A stretch of DNA of 64,000 bases from Sepioteuthis lessoniana (lineage: Eukaryota > Mollusca > Cephalopoda > Myopsida > Loliginidae): positions 57,767,440 through 57,831,439 of the forward strand of contig OY757924.1 of assembly GCA_963585895.1 (NCBI GenBank), given 5' to 3'. The notes beneath the pieces were generated by a model that searched no databases, was not told where the DNA came from, and saw only the letters and a list, made by a program, of their open reading frames with translations. Both the position numbers and the translations under genes were made by a program. Shown in pieces: positions 1 through 9,990 of this stretch. How positions within the stretch are numbered: position 1 is the stretch's first letter; the number at the start of each line of letters is the position of its first letter.

Positions 1-178
1 GATAGATAGATTGAATGCTAAAGAGAAGTATAAAAACAGAAGAAAGAATGAATCGAAATCGTCGGAGAAAAAGAAATGAAGATAGATAGATAGATAGATA
101 GATAGACTGAATGCTAAAGAGAAGTATAAAGACAGAAGTAAGAATTCGATCGAAATCGTCGGAGAAAAAGAAATGAGT

Positions 179-228
<50 letters not shown>

Positions 229-350
229 TGGGCGAGAAAAAGAAAGAAATAGAAAGAAGTGGTTAAAGGAAATGAGTTAGAGAAAAACACATTTGATGAT
301 ACAAAAAAGAGATAGATAGAAAGAGAGACAGAGAAAGGAAGAAAAAGAAG
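1..350. repeat. Purine-rich simple repeats with a duplicated ~80-bp block
   Basis: GATA runs occur near 1-10 and 79-105. A block holding 'ttgaatgctaaagagaagta' at 11-79 recurs with few changes at about 106-175, so it is a direct duplication. A pure (GA)n tract spans about 181-224. The purine tract at 235-300 resembles the one at 1420-1500 beyond the neighbouring LTR. No coding signal is seen. Confidence 0.85.
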
Positions 351-355
351 GAAAG

Positions 356-1391
356 TGTCACGTGATGGCTCACGGAAACGAGGAGGTGGGAATGATACTC
401 TCTCCCCCGTTGAACTAAAATTATCTAGCAGTCAAAAAGTGACCGTTATGAGAGAATGTGGGTCGCACAGATGTTTGCACTTAAGTGACCTTGGGTCGCC
501 GGACATCGGAAGGGGAAAGAAAAATGAAGCCAAATGATTGGCGGGAGCCTCAAACGGAAGTGGGGTCCCCTTCCCCTCAACGGAAGTAAATACAAAAAAA
601 GTAAGTTTTTGGACAAGTCTCGTGGCAGACGGACGATAGCCATTTCACTCCGGGCTAAAGACAAAAGACTGAGACATGAGAGACCTGAGTCTCTCAAGCC
701 AGCATTAAAAACAGTACCAAGTCTACTAGCCCGTGAAAGAAGAGAAATTCTCCAGTGGAACCCCGTCAAAAAAATAAGATAAGTAACTTTGGGACATTTT
801 CCCTTTACACCCAAATTTTGTTTACCACTCTCTCTCAATTTAAAAAAAGGATAAAAGCCAAGAAAAGACATTCATATTCATGGACTATCCTATTATATAT
901 CTTTGACATTTCGAACATATATATGTATATAACCGTAGTAAAGAACCTATGTATTTTCATTTTACCATGTGGTCTATGTTATTATTCCATGCTTTCCTTT
1001 CAGCTTCTATTCGCCTTACATTATCTTGCTTAAAACTGTCCTATTAATTCCAAAAGTATCACACGGAAAACCGGAGTTACCGACTACCACTATAGCAATA
1101 TTAATATTATTACAACTCAGACCTATAGGCCCGTATTCTTCTATTATCGGAAGGGGAGGAAGTTTAGCGGCCTGGTGGGTGTGTGATAGTGTGAAATTTT
1201 GGACCCCTTTGCCAGCGGTGGCCAGTCTGGCCCTAAATTATTCCCTCACGTAATATGCCAGTTCTTATCTGCCTGAGAAAAGAACTCTGAACAGGACTTA
1301 TTTCTGTAGGGGATCAAGTGCCAACCTGCCCCGTCTTCACACGTGCGAAAATAAAGTCCCGTTTAGGGATTTTAGACAATTTGCCGTCACA
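356..1391 (+). mobile_element. Solo LTR, family L1 (about 1.04 kb)
   Basis: The segment starts TGTCACGTG and ends CGTCACA, so it has the TG...CA ends of an LTR. It is bordered by the 4-bp direct repeat AAAG (352-355 and 1392-1395). An inverted relative lies at 29353-30702. Shared landmarks include the 'aatgattggc' block near 533, 'actccgggctaa' near 646, 'gccagcggtggccagtctgg' near 1211 and an 'acacgtg' near the 3' end. No gag or pol is attached, which fits LTR-LTR recombination. The short ORFs inside show no recognisable protein. The AAAG repeat alone would be weak because the flanks are purine-rich; the second copy is the main support. Confidence 0.65.
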
Positions 1392-1514
1392 AAAGAAAAA
1401 TTACGGGAGCGAAAGAGAAAGAAAGAAAAAGAGAAAGAAAGAAGCAGAAAGAAGTTTTTAAAAGGAATGAGTTTGAGAAAGACGGTGAGTGAGAGAGAGT
1501 GAGAAAGAGAGAGA

Positions 1515-1515
1515 A

Positions 1516-1554
<39 letters not shown>
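1515..1554. repeat. (GA)n microsatellite
   Basis: Uninterrupted GA dinucleotides lie in a purine-rich tract that begins just after the L1 LTR. Confidence 0.95.
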
Positions 1555-1555
<1 letters not shown>

Positions 1556-1679
1556 GGAGTTGATAGAACATTGGAGGAAATGGGAGAGTGAAGATAATTT
1601 AATAATCTAAGCTCAGTTTGGTACAAGGCCAAAATTAAGGGGTAGCAAATAAGAATCGCTTACATTAATAATTATATAT

Positions 1680-1850
1680 TACTTAGCTTGTTATCTATTA
1701 CACCACGCGAGGTGTCTCTAATTGACTAAGGTTAAGTTAGTTTGACATAAGGCCCGAAATATGGGACACTCAGCGAGAAGCGAACACACAAGTAATACTT
1801 TTCTACTGAACTTGTTATCTATGTTACCACGCGAGGAATCCATTAAAATT
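1680..1850 (-). mobile_element. Decayed tRNA-like SINE remnants, family I type
   Basis: Two stretches carry the pattern 'ttatctattacaccacgcga', read on the minus strand as a tRNA-like head with an A-box-like start. They resemble the better preserved heads at 3175-3680. Only the head is recognisable. Confidence 0.35.
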
Positions 1851-1978
1851 GAATATAGTTTTGAAATCGGCATTATAACGCAAGTATTGCGCATCTATAA
1901 AAATCTTTTAACCAAAAACAGCAACTGTACGGCTGTAGTATACAACCACTGAGTCTTGACAAACAACGAGAAACCCGT

Positions 1979-2427
1979 ATATATAAAAATATAAGAATAT
2001 AGAATTATATAAAAATATAAGAATATAGAATTATATAAAAATATAAGAATATAGAATTATATAAAAATATAAGAATATAGAATTATATAAAAATATAAGA
2101 ATATAGAATTATATAAAAATATAAGAATATAGAATTATATAAAAATATAAGAATATAGAATTATATAAAAATATAAGAATATAGAATTATATAAAAATAT
2201 AAGAATATAGAATTATATAAAAATATAAGAATATAGAATTATATAAAAATATAAGAATATAGAATTATATAAAAATATAAGAATATAGAATTATATAAAA
2301 ATATAAGAATATAGAATTATATAAAAATATAAGAATATAGAATTATATAAAAATATAAGAATATAGAATTATATAAAAATATAATCTTATGCTTTTATTC
2401 GTAATATAATCTTATGCTTTTATTCGT
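1979..2427. repeat. 26-bp AT satellite array plus a 25-bp doublet
   Basis: A 26-bp unit containing 'ataagaatatagaattatat' repeats about 15.5 times from 1979 to about 2383 with no visible sequence difference between units. A different 25-bp unit containing 'aatcttatgcttttattcgt' then occurs exactly twice (2378-2402 and 2403-2427). The uniformity points to recent expansion or ongoing homogenisation. It is not coding. Confidence 0.97.
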
Positions 2428-2729
2428 CGGCGTTGACACTTTTGTAGAGCTGGTGAGCAAACGGAGAGAGAGTTCGCACACACGGAGGAGCCATCGGAAG
2501 TCGTAACTGCCTGCGGGAACTAACTTTAGCCCAAACTATCGACTTTCTATCGTCTTAAAACACCCACGCGACCCACACGCAATGCTTTTTTTTTTTCATT
2601 GGTCATGGTTTACATCCACCCCACGTATTCATTGTTTCCGGTAATTATTTTGTTGATTTTATCTACGGCCGGATATATCTGTTAACAACATCCGTCTGGT
2701 TCATTGCAGGTCAAGGTGATATATTTTAC
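2428..2729. other. Unassigned, apparently single-copy stretch
   Basis: This is moderately GC-rich at first (2428-2590), then AT-rich. I see no ORF, SINE head or LTR end, and no second copy in the window. Confidence 0.5.
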
Positions 2730-2944
2730 GGCCGCTTCCTTCCAATCTTACAAACCATCCAAATAAGACGAAGAAGACCTGCTGGGCACTGCTGGAGATG
2801 TAAGAACGAACTCAAAAGCGAGATTTTCTTATGAACTACTACACGTGGACACACCAGTGTTGGACAACCAGCAAAAATTTACATTCAATAGCTCTGTACG
2901 GACCCTGGATGCAGTCTGTCAGGAGCATTTGTACAATAAGTATT

Positions 2945-2945
<1 letters not shown>
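2730..2945 (+). pseudogene. Decayed 3' end of an RTE-type LINE
   Basis: Plus-strand translation gives a degraded match to the C-terminal tail of the RTE protein at 31949-34603: a stretch like TIQIRRRRPAGHCWRCKNEL, then GQPAKIYIQ and LCTDPGC. Stops and frame changes interrupt it. It is older and more divergent than the copies at 5996 and 6709. Confidence 0.6.
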
Positions 2946-2947
<2 letters not shown>

Positions 2948-3000
<53 letters not shown>

Positions 3001-3003
3001 GAG
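2948..3003. repeat. (GA)n microsatellite
   Basis: A long GA run follows directly after the decayed LINE 3' end. Confidence 0.95.
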
Positions 3004-3174
3004 AGGGGGGATTCAGTGCTATTTGAGGACTGAACTCACTTGTCGCTCACCCAGACATCACAATGAGGAGCACTTGTAGGACAACTAAAGAGAAAGAAAG
3101 TTAGAAACATAAACACTGAAACGAGATAGATAAAAATACTGGTTGGTTGGTTGGATTTTATGGCATATGACACA

Positions 3175-3680
3175 AAGCTGTTTGATTGGAACACTAAAAG
3201 AGACTCGAACACACTCGTGAAAGGTTGCTTGTTTAGTTTATTAACTATTACACTGCCTGTAATGCCCATACTTTTCTTGATATAGTAATTTACAAAGCTT
3301 TTTGCTCATATGTGGCATCCAATGAAACTCTAACTCCCTTGTGTAGGTTCTTTAGGCTAGCTTGCCAACCATTATGCCACCCGACGTACCCGTATTTTTC
3401 TTGATTTAGTAATTTACCAAGCTTTTTGCTTAAATGTGGCCTAAGGCCGTATAAATGGAACACCCAATGAGACATGAACTCACTCGTGAAAGGTTGCTAG
3501 TTTAGCTTGCTAGCCATTACGCCACCCGAGGAACCCATACTTTTCTTGATTTAGTAATTTACTAAGCTTTTTGCTTAGATGTGATCCAAGGCCGTATAAA
3601 TGGGGCACCCAATGAGTCTAGAATCCACATGTGTAGGTTCGTTTACCTTGCTAACCAGCACACCACCCAGGGTGCTCTGT
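3175..3680 (-). mobile_element. Tandem tRNA-like SINE heads, family I
   Basis: Four copies of a 125-145 bp unit follow one another. On the minus strand each reads as a tRNA-like head with an A box (like TGGTGCAATGGTTAGCATGC) and a B box near 'gagttcgaatctc', then 'ccaatgag' on the plus strand and a body with 'cttgatttagtaattta'. B boxes fall near 3205, 3330, 3470 and 3615. Another copy is at 14150-14280. Tandem head-to-tail SINEs are less common than dispersed single copies. The heads are not functional tRNA genes because the arms are not maintained. Confidence 0.6.
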
Positions 3681-3949
3681 TTATAGCAGCTTGGTGTTGA
3701 GTTCTGGGAAAAAGAAATCTAATTATTTAAAAATAACCAGTAGATACGCGTCATTTTCCACTCCAAGTCAGCACGCAGGAAAGATTGCCTGTATATGCTG
3801 AACACTGAACACTGAATACTGAATATTACCTTGAGACACTGACGAAACATCGGTAAGTTTACAAAGTTTTTTGTCAGTATTGACGTTTGATATATCAAGC
3901 CTGAGAGCTTGTTTTTTTTTTTAAGTTAATTTTTTGTTGAACTCAAGTT

Positions 3950-4290
3950 ACCAGTTCAATCGCCTGCAGAGGTCTAAAACCTTCCCCACCGAAGGAAGCG
4001 TCCCCAGTATGACACAAAATCATCTGATGTTGAGGTTCCAGTACTAGAGTTTGGGGAATGTGGAGTACACCTTCAATGCCATTACTCCTAGGTCCATTCT
4101 AATTCGGAACGGCAGCATCTGAAAGGGTTCCATTCATGGGTCAAATAGAACTGTTTAACATTTAAACTTTGTGAAAAAATGATGTTTGATTGAATTTTTA
4201 CTGACTCATAGCAACACTTGGAACCATCAAAATGTGTTCAAATGAATGAGCGGTGTTGAATAGAATTATTAGTGTTGAAAAACAATACTT
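3950..4290 (-). repeat. Dispersed repeat D, minus orientation
   Basis: Shares the D core landmarks in reverse: 'ctgcagagg', 'gtatgacacaaaatcatctg', 'ccattactcctaggtccatt', then 'gggtcaaatagaactgttt' leading into the arm. Compare 38440-39000 and 28330-28990. Confidence 0.7.
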
Positions 4291-4380
4291 AGACCACTTT
4301 ACTGTGTGCAAAGAAATGCTAGTGTTGTGATGTGCAAGGTTAGCACTAGTCAGTGGTTAATCAAGCAGTATTTGTCGACC

Positions 4381-5880
4381 GTCCAAGGAACCAGACGAGT
4401 GTGGTACAAGGCCTTTTTTTTAGGTGGGGCCGGGCACACGCGCCTGGCAGTCCCAAAAATGCCTCGGGCTGGGCTCCGTCGGCATTCCACTAAAGAGTGG
4501 CGCCCCAGGCGACAGGCGATAAACCTAGCCCATCCAAGGAGGGTTAGAGCCTGGGGGGACGGCCCCCTGAGGCTCGAGGATGCCGGTCAAGTTGCACCTC
4601 GACTGACTGCCAGCTGAGCCAGGACACACCCGATCAGATCCATGTGTCGACCAACACGACCAACCGAAATGTGTCATGGCTGGGTAATTGTCACGCGCCC
4701 TACCAGACGAGCGAGTATGGCACGAGGCCTTTTTAAGGTGGGTCCGGGCGCAGGAACGTAGCTCAGACAAGCCCGGTGGCTCCAAAAATACCTTCCGTCC
4801 CCGTCGGTATTCCCCTAAAGCGGGATGCCTCAGGCGCCTGGCGATAAACCTTACCCCTCTACGGAGGGTTAACGCCTGCGAGGACTGTCCCTTGAGGCTC
4901 GCTGATGCCGGTCAAGGCGTATCTCAACTGACTGCCAGCCGAGTCAGAACACATCAAATCAGATCCTTGTGTCGACTAACACGGCCAACCGAAATGTGTC
5001 GTGGCTGGGTATTTGTTCTCCGTCCTACCAACGGACAAGTATGGCACAAGGCCTTTTTAAGGTGGGTCCGGTCACAGGGCATCCAGCATTGCCAAAAATA
5101 TCTTCGGCCTCGTCGGCATTACCCATAATAGAGACCCCTCAGGCCCCAGGCGATAAACCTAGCCCTTCGAAGGAGGGTAAGGGGGTAAAATTCTGGGGGA
5201 TGTCCCCCGCCCGAGGCCGGGAATATCTCTAGTCAACAAGCCACATCCGGCCAGATCCGCGCCCCAGACAGGCACGGACGACTAAAACGTGATATACCGA
5301 CTGGAAAATCAGACTAAGACTGTAAATGTGTCGTGGCTGGGTTTCTGTCACGCACCCCACTGAACAAGCGAGTTTGGCACAAGGCTGTTTTTAGGTGGGT
5401 CCGGACGCAGGGCCGTAGCCAACACACCATCGACATTGCAAAAAATACCTTTGGCCCCGTCGGGATTCCCCTTTATTAGGTCGCCTCAGGCGCCAGGCAA
5501 TAAACCTAACCCCCCGTTAGGGAGTAAAAGCCCGAGGAGATGGCCCCTGAGGCCGGAGGAAATTTCCAGACAACAAACCACACCCGGCCAGATCCACGCC
5601 CCAGCCAGGCACGGCCGACCAAGCGTGACCTATCAACTGGAAAGTCAGCCTAACAGTAAATGTGTCGTGGCTGGGTATTTGGGTATTTGTTCTCCGTCCC
5701 ACCACAAGACAAGTACGGCACATGGCCTTTTTTAAGGTGGGTCCGGTCGCAGGGCCGCAGCCCACACGCGTCCGGCAATTGCCATAAATACCTTCGGTCC
5801 CGCCGGCATTCCCCTTATTAGGAGCGCTTCAGGCTCAAAGCAATAAACCTACCCACCCCCGTTAGGGAGTAATAGCCTTG
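4381..5880. repeat. GC-rich ~330-bp tandem repeat (family E), about 4.6 copies
   Basis: The landmark 'gtgtcgtggctgggt' (first copy 'gtgtcatggctgggt') recurs near 4673, 4998, 5329 and 5661, giving periods of 325-332 bp; a partial unit begins near 4381. Each unit has a conserved 'aaggcctttttaaggtgggt', a variable middle, 'ccaggcgataaacctagccc' and a C-rich end. The block is far more GC-rich than its surroundings. Single diverged copies lie at 19190-19385 and 52975-53165. ORFs here are frame artefacts. Confidence 0.85.
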
Positions 5881-5882
5881 GG

Positions 5883-5992
5883 GAATACTCTATCGATAGC
5901 TGTCCATGTCTTTGCTAGTCGCGTGTTGATGTCTGTCTCCGTTGATGAGACACTGCTTCCTTGATAGGTGAACTTGTCGACACAAGGATGCT
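5883..5992 (-). pseudogene. Inverted 5' part of an RTE-type LINE copy
   Basis: The minus strand encodes VDKFTYQGSSVSSTETDINT then RLAKTWTAIDRV, matching residues in the thumb region of the RTE reverse transcriptase at 31949-34603. It abuts, in opposite orientation, a plus-strand piece from further downstream in the same protein (5996-6330). Confidence 0.75.
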
Positions 5993-5995
5993 GTG

Positions 5996-6330
5996 AGCAA
6001 TATTGAACAAGTCCTGGAGGTAGCACCCCACAAAGCAGCAGGTGTACGTTCACTTGCCACCCTTTACGAAAACTATCCAAGTTCGACAAACCAGACATGC
6101 GGTATACCGCAGGAGAAGTAGGGACGAACTCATAAGTGACGTACTCCGGTGGACTCCTTCACATGGACGAGCAAAAGCAGGACAACCAGCAAGAACCTAC
6201 ATACGGAAGCTCTGTGCCGATACGGGATGTAGCCCTGAAGACCTGCCGGAAGCAATGGACGATAGAGAAGGGTGGCGAGAAAGGGTCAGGGATATCCGTG
6301 CAGATGGCGCAACATGATGATGATGATGAT
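5996..6330 (+). pseudogene. 3' part of the same RTE-type LINE copy
   Basis: The plus strand encodes the RTE C terminus: ILNKSW, HLPPFTKTIQVRQTRHAV, RRSRDELISDVLRWTPSHGR, ARTYIRKLCADTGCSPEDLP and WRERVRDIRADGAT, with one frameshift near 6016. It ends in an (ATG)n tail at about 6313-6330, like the other RTE copies. Together with 5883-5992 it forms one 5'-truncated, 5'-inverted insertion. Confidence 0.8.
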
Positions 6331-6510
6331 TTTGAATTCTGTGCCAAAAAATTATTTCTTTTCAAAAAATAAAAATACCTACGAACGATCTGCTTACAAA
6401 TGGTATATATACAACCATTTAAATGTATGCAAACGTTACATAGCACTAGTGGAAATCATCTAATTGAATGCAAAAAATCAGTCCCGGCTCATTTATAAAT
6501 GTTTTGACAA

Positions 6511-6511
<1 letters not shown>

Positions 6512-6554
<43 letters not shown>
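6512..6554. repeat. (TA)n microsatellite
   Basis: Pure TA dinucleotides. A shorter TA run at about 6690-6707 borders the RTE copy that follows. Confidence 0.95.
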
Positions 6555-6558
<4 letters not shown>

Positions 6559-6708
6559 CTACTCTGCGAAGAGAGAGAAGCATGTAAATAGTCATCTGAC
6601 GAGACGGAGTGTATAGTAATATTCTCCGCCGAAATAAATTTACTATGACGACTTCACCGAGTTTGAGTTTCCATCAAATTGTACTATATGTATATATATA
6701 TATATATC

Positions 6709-7827
6709 ATCATCATCATCATATCGTGCTGGCAGCACGGATATCCCTGACCCTCTCTCGCCACTCCTCCCTATCGTTCATCGCCCTAGGTAGGTCTTCA
6801 GGACAACAACCTGTATCCTCACATAGCTGCTGAATGTACGTTCGTGCTGGTCGTCCTGCTTTTGCGCGGCCATGTGTGGGGATCCATAAGAGTACATCTC
6901 TTATGAGTTCATCTCTGCTTCTCCAGCAATGTCCTGCATGTCTGGTTCGCCTAACTTGAATAGTTTTCGTGATAGGGGGTAGGTGGCCGTACAGTTGGTG
7001 TCTTGTGGGGTGTTGCTGCCAGGACTTGTTGAGGATTGCACGCAGCATTCTTGTGTAATTGCCATCTAGTTTCTTCTCCAGCCGTTTTGTTAGCGTCCAT
7101 GTAGTGCATCCATATAGCAGTATCGATGTGACCGCTGCCTGGAAGAAACTGCGTTTCATTTTATCGGTTAGGTCTGATTTCCATATGGTCGATAGCCTAT
7201 TGATAGCTGTCCATGCTTTCGTTAACCTCGTTTCGATGTCCTTTTCGGTTGATTCTACGCTGCTTCCTAGGTACGTGAATTTGTCTACTAGTTTAAGAGG
7301 GGTTCCTTCTAGAGTGGAGATGTCCCCCGTTTGGTTATAGCACATATATTCCGTTTTGTGTGCATTAACATGGAGGCCTATGCTTGCTGCTGCTCGTTCC
7401 AAACTATGCAGAAGTGTTTCGGCTTGGTCAGGTGTATTTGCCAGTATCGCTATGTCATCGGCGTAGTCGGCGTCGGTAATTGTTGTTGCGGGGTATCTTC
7501 TGCTTCTTTTCTTCGTCAGTTCGAAGCCATTCTCTTTGATTTTGTCAATCGATGTTCTAAGTACGTAGTCTAGACAAATGATAAAGAGATAAGGAGCTAG
7601 CGTGTCCCCTTGTAGTACTCCTGCTACAATGTCGAAGTATTCTGTGTCTCCATCTGGTGATCGTACTTTTACTTTAGTGTTTCTATAGAGAATCGTTATT
7701 GCCGCTACGGTTTCTTTAGGTATGCCGTACGCTAGTAGTATTTGTTCCATCTTTCCTCTGTGAATGGAATCGAAAGCCTTGGTAAAGTCGACAAATATTA
7801 ATGTCGCTTGTAGGTTCTTTGCCCGTA
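6709..7827 (-). mobile_element. 5'-truncated RTE-type LINE copy, young
   Basis: This minus-strand copy begins inside the reverse transcriptase coding region (homology stops at about 7827, just before the RAKNLQATLIFVDF stretch) and runs to the (ATG)n tail at 6709-6722. By eye it differs from the copy at 31937-34830 at only about a dozen positions over 1.1 kb. Truncation at the 5' end is the usual result of incomplete target-primed reverse transcription. Confidence 0.92.
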
Positions 7828-7846
7828 TAAACATATATATAAACAT
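6719..7846 (-). CDS. Truncated RTE reverse transcriptase ORF
   Basis: The 375-residue ORF is open. Its first seven or so residues (MFIYMFI) come from flanking AT-rich DNA, so the Met is not a native start. The rest begins at the palm: DFTKAFDS, then LQGDTLAPYLFIICLDYVLR, then the catalytic YADD, and ends with the arginine-rich tail RAGRPARTYIQQLCEDTG...RDIRAASTI. The endonuclease and fingers are missing, so it cannot act alone. I see three amino acid differences from the long copy (K for Q in VDKFTYL; AV for VI in FFQAAVTS). The stop codon is formed by the first TGA of the (ATG)n tail. Confidence 0.8.
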   Translation of the reverse strand: MFIYMFIRAKNLQATLIFVDFTKAFDSIHRGKMEQILLAYGIPKETVAAITILYRNTKVKVRSPDGDTEYFDIVAGVLQGDTLAPYLFIICLDYVLRTSIDKIKENGFELTKKRSRRYPATTITDADYADDIAILANTPDQAETLLHSLERAAASIGLHVNAHKTEYMCYNQTGDISTLEGTPLKLVDKFTYLGSSVESTEKDIETRLTKAWTAINRLSTIWKSDLTDKMKRSFFQAAVTSILLYGCTTWTLTKRLEKKLDGNYTRMLRAILNKSWQQHPTRHQLYGHLPPITKTIQVRRTRHAGHCWRSRDELIRDVLLWIPTHGRAKAGRPARTYIQQLCEDTGCCPEDLPRAMNDREEWRERVRDIRAASTI

Positions 7847-7905
7847 AAGTAGGATTTGGCATTAAATAACCTATAATGTTGATACGCCATAAACCCAAAA
7901 ATTAA
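7828..7905 (+). repeat. Tail module shared by SINE B and repeat D
   Basis: Contains 'tttggcattaaataaccta' followed by 'gttgatacgccataaaccc'. The same module ends family B SINEs and forms arrays at 13230-14000, 29130-29345 and 37020-37277. Confidence 0.7.
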
Positions 7906-8017
7906 AAAAAAACTACAACATGGTTGTTTATACCAATGGAGATTGATAGCAATTAAATAAAGACTGCTTGAAAATTATCAATAATATGTGAGGTAGGTGA
8001 TAAGCGACATAAAACTG

Positions 8018-8235
8018 GTGTTGTGGCTAACGTGGTAGACTGGTAGACAGTCACGCTGTTACGTTCCCTTACGGACTAATATTTTTGGGAAAGGTATGAA
8101 CTACCTTATTTCCATTCCCTCCACCATGTGTGGGCTAAATAGTACCACTACTGTTCTACAAGAACAGCTTTGGCATTTGATAAATCACAAAGGTTGATAT
8201 GCCATTTAACAAAGAAAGTAAACCAAATTGGAAAA
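8018..8235 (+). mobile_element. SINE B, old copy
   Basis: A decayed tRNA-like head ('gtggctaacgtggtagactg') is followed by the B body: 'ttacgttcccttacggacta', 'tgggaaaggtatgaac', 'taaatagtaccactactg' and the tail module ending 'gttgatatgccatttaacaa'. Confidence 0.75.
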
Positions 8236-8282
8236 TAATTTGCATTATTACGTTTAGTCGCTTTGATGTATGACTTTCCTAT

Positions 8283-8430
8283 GAGAAAAAAAAACCCAAA
8301 CTAAAAAAAAAAAAAAGCAAACAAAATAAAACAAAACAAAAAAAACAAACAAGCAAACAACAAAAAAAGAAACTCAACAAAAACAATCGAAAGAAACAAA
8401 AACAAAACAATTAAAACAAATCCAAACCTA
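8283..8430. repeat. A-rich low-complexity tract
   Basis: Adenine runs broken by single C or G, such as (CAAAA)n and (CAAA)n. Probably an expanded retroelement tail. Confidence 0.8.
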
Positions 8431-8439
8431 CGATCGTTC

Positions 8440-9295
8440 AAATATTGCGTGTGTCATTCTCGACTTTACGAAAAACGAAATTTTTGAAACTAATCTTGAC
8501 GGACAATGAAAAGATGATGCTTTGTAATAATGGGAAACGAAAGAAATAATCGAGCATCGCCAACTTAACTAAGGACTGGATTTCAAATAATGAGGTGCCC
8601 TATATATCAAGGAATTGGGAAAGAGTTCTATAGTTTGATCTCTTTCTAGAGAACCTAACGATTAATTCGAACAACCACTGTTCTCGAATCAGACCAAATG
8701 AATACAATTATCAACGAAAAGCATCCACAGTTAGTTATTAGTAAATACAATAATGTGAAAAAAGAGTTAGGATTTTATCTGAAAGACGACAGAAGATACC
8801 GAAATAAAATGGTACATGTTTTGTTCCATAAAATTAATGTTGAAGAAATTATCATCTTTTTACATAATAAAGTAAAAGAATATTTTTACGTTTGAAATGA
8901 ATGAAAGTTCTATGTCATTCTCTCAGTGACGTGTGAGATAAGGAATCTCTAAAACTTTATTTTCTAATAAACTGTGTATTTCCATGTTCTAGAGGGGGGA
9001 TATCAGGGCAGTTTTTCGTTGCATTCATTACTGTTTTGAATTCAGATTTTTCCTTTTCCTGGATAGCTAAAGAGCAAAATTTGCCCTGCTATTTCACCCA
9101 GAGTTAAGGGGAAAATTAATTCATGCCTTTCTTGCACGAATTGAGTTCAAAAAATCTCGGTTGAGATACTCTTGCGTCTCTTTATACGTTACCCATATAA
9201 CACTAATATTGTTTCTACAATAACCAAATCAATTTAATCCTCTCGCATCATTTAAACAATAGAAATAATTGGGTTAAAATAGATTGATTAAGAGA
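8440..9295. other. Unassigned AT-rich stretch; small ORF at 8698-8895
   Basis: A 65-residue plus-strand ORF, rich in Lys, Ile and Asn (with KKELGFYLKDDRRYR), lies at 8698-8895. I do not recognise it. It has no neighbouring exon or promoter that I can support, and its length is within chance for AT-rich DNA. The rest shows nothing identifiable. Confidence 0.4.
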
Positions 9296-9299
9296 GAAG

Positions 9300-9522
9300 G
9301 TTTAGTTTGGTTTCTTTGTTTAATGGCATATCAACATCTGTGAGTTATCTCATGCCAAAGCAACCCTTTTTTAAGAACAGCAATGATACTATTCGACCCA
9401 TAACTGGAGTATGGTGGTGTTCATGACTTTTCCAACGGTACAAGTCCGAAAATAAACGTAACAGCGCGACTGAAATTCGAACTCAGTTCCAGCAATTTAG
9501 CTATATCGCTACGGAGACACCT

Positions 9523-9529
<7 letters not shown>
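9300..9529 (-). mobile_element. SINE B, minus orientation
   Basis: From the left: tail module in reverse ('tttgtttaatggcatatcaa'), B body ('ccgaaaataaacgtaac'), and a tRNA-like head with the B box as 'cgaaattcgaactcagttcc' and an A-box end near 9515. Confidence 0.75.
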
Positions 9530-9594
<65 letters not shown>

Positions 9595-9764
9595 AAGACA
9601 TACAAGCAAAGAGAAAATAAGACGAGAATGAATAGGGAGAAACAAACAGAAAAGAAATGTAAGGAAAGAGAAGAGGAAAACAACCGCAAAAAGAGACAAA
9701 GAATAGAAAAGAAACCAGGAGATAAAAAGGAAAAAGTGTGTGTGTGTGAGAGAGAGAGAGTGGG

Positions 9765-9801
<37 letters not shown>
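9530..9801. repeat. (GA)n-rich microsatellite field
   Basis: A pure GA tract at about 9531-9590, a mixed purine stretch, a short (TG)n near 9738 and a second GA tract at 9768-9801. The Ser/Leu-rich minus ORFs over this region are repeat translations. Confidence 0.95.
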
Positions 9802-9804
<3 letters not shown>

Positions 9805-9834
9805 AGGAAAGTAAAAAGGTATTAAATGAGATGA

Positions 9835-9990
9835 TATATCGGTGAATGGTAGGGCAGACTGTGTTTTTTTGGCAACACAAATATATCACTTGTCCGAGAG
9901 CGAACGTAATAACAAGAACGAAATCGCTTACTTTGAGGACGCAATCAAGTACGTTAGCCATTACGCCACGGAGACTACCCATCCTAGCCA
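9835..9990 (-). mobile_element. SINE B fragment, minus orientation
   Basis: Retains 'ttgtccgagagcgaacgtaa', a B-box-like 'gaacgaaatcgc' and the head end 'agccattacgccacggagac'. The tail module is missing. Confidence 0.6.

Noticed and set aside
1979..2383. CRISPR-like array
   Set aside because: The repeats are contiguous with no distinct spacers, in a eukaryotic AT satellite. The same applies to 20166-20870 and 25105-27085.
4306..5735. ORFs of 86-146 residues in the GC-rich block
   Set aside because: They follow the ~330-bp satellite and change frame between units; GC-rich DNA simply has fewer stops.
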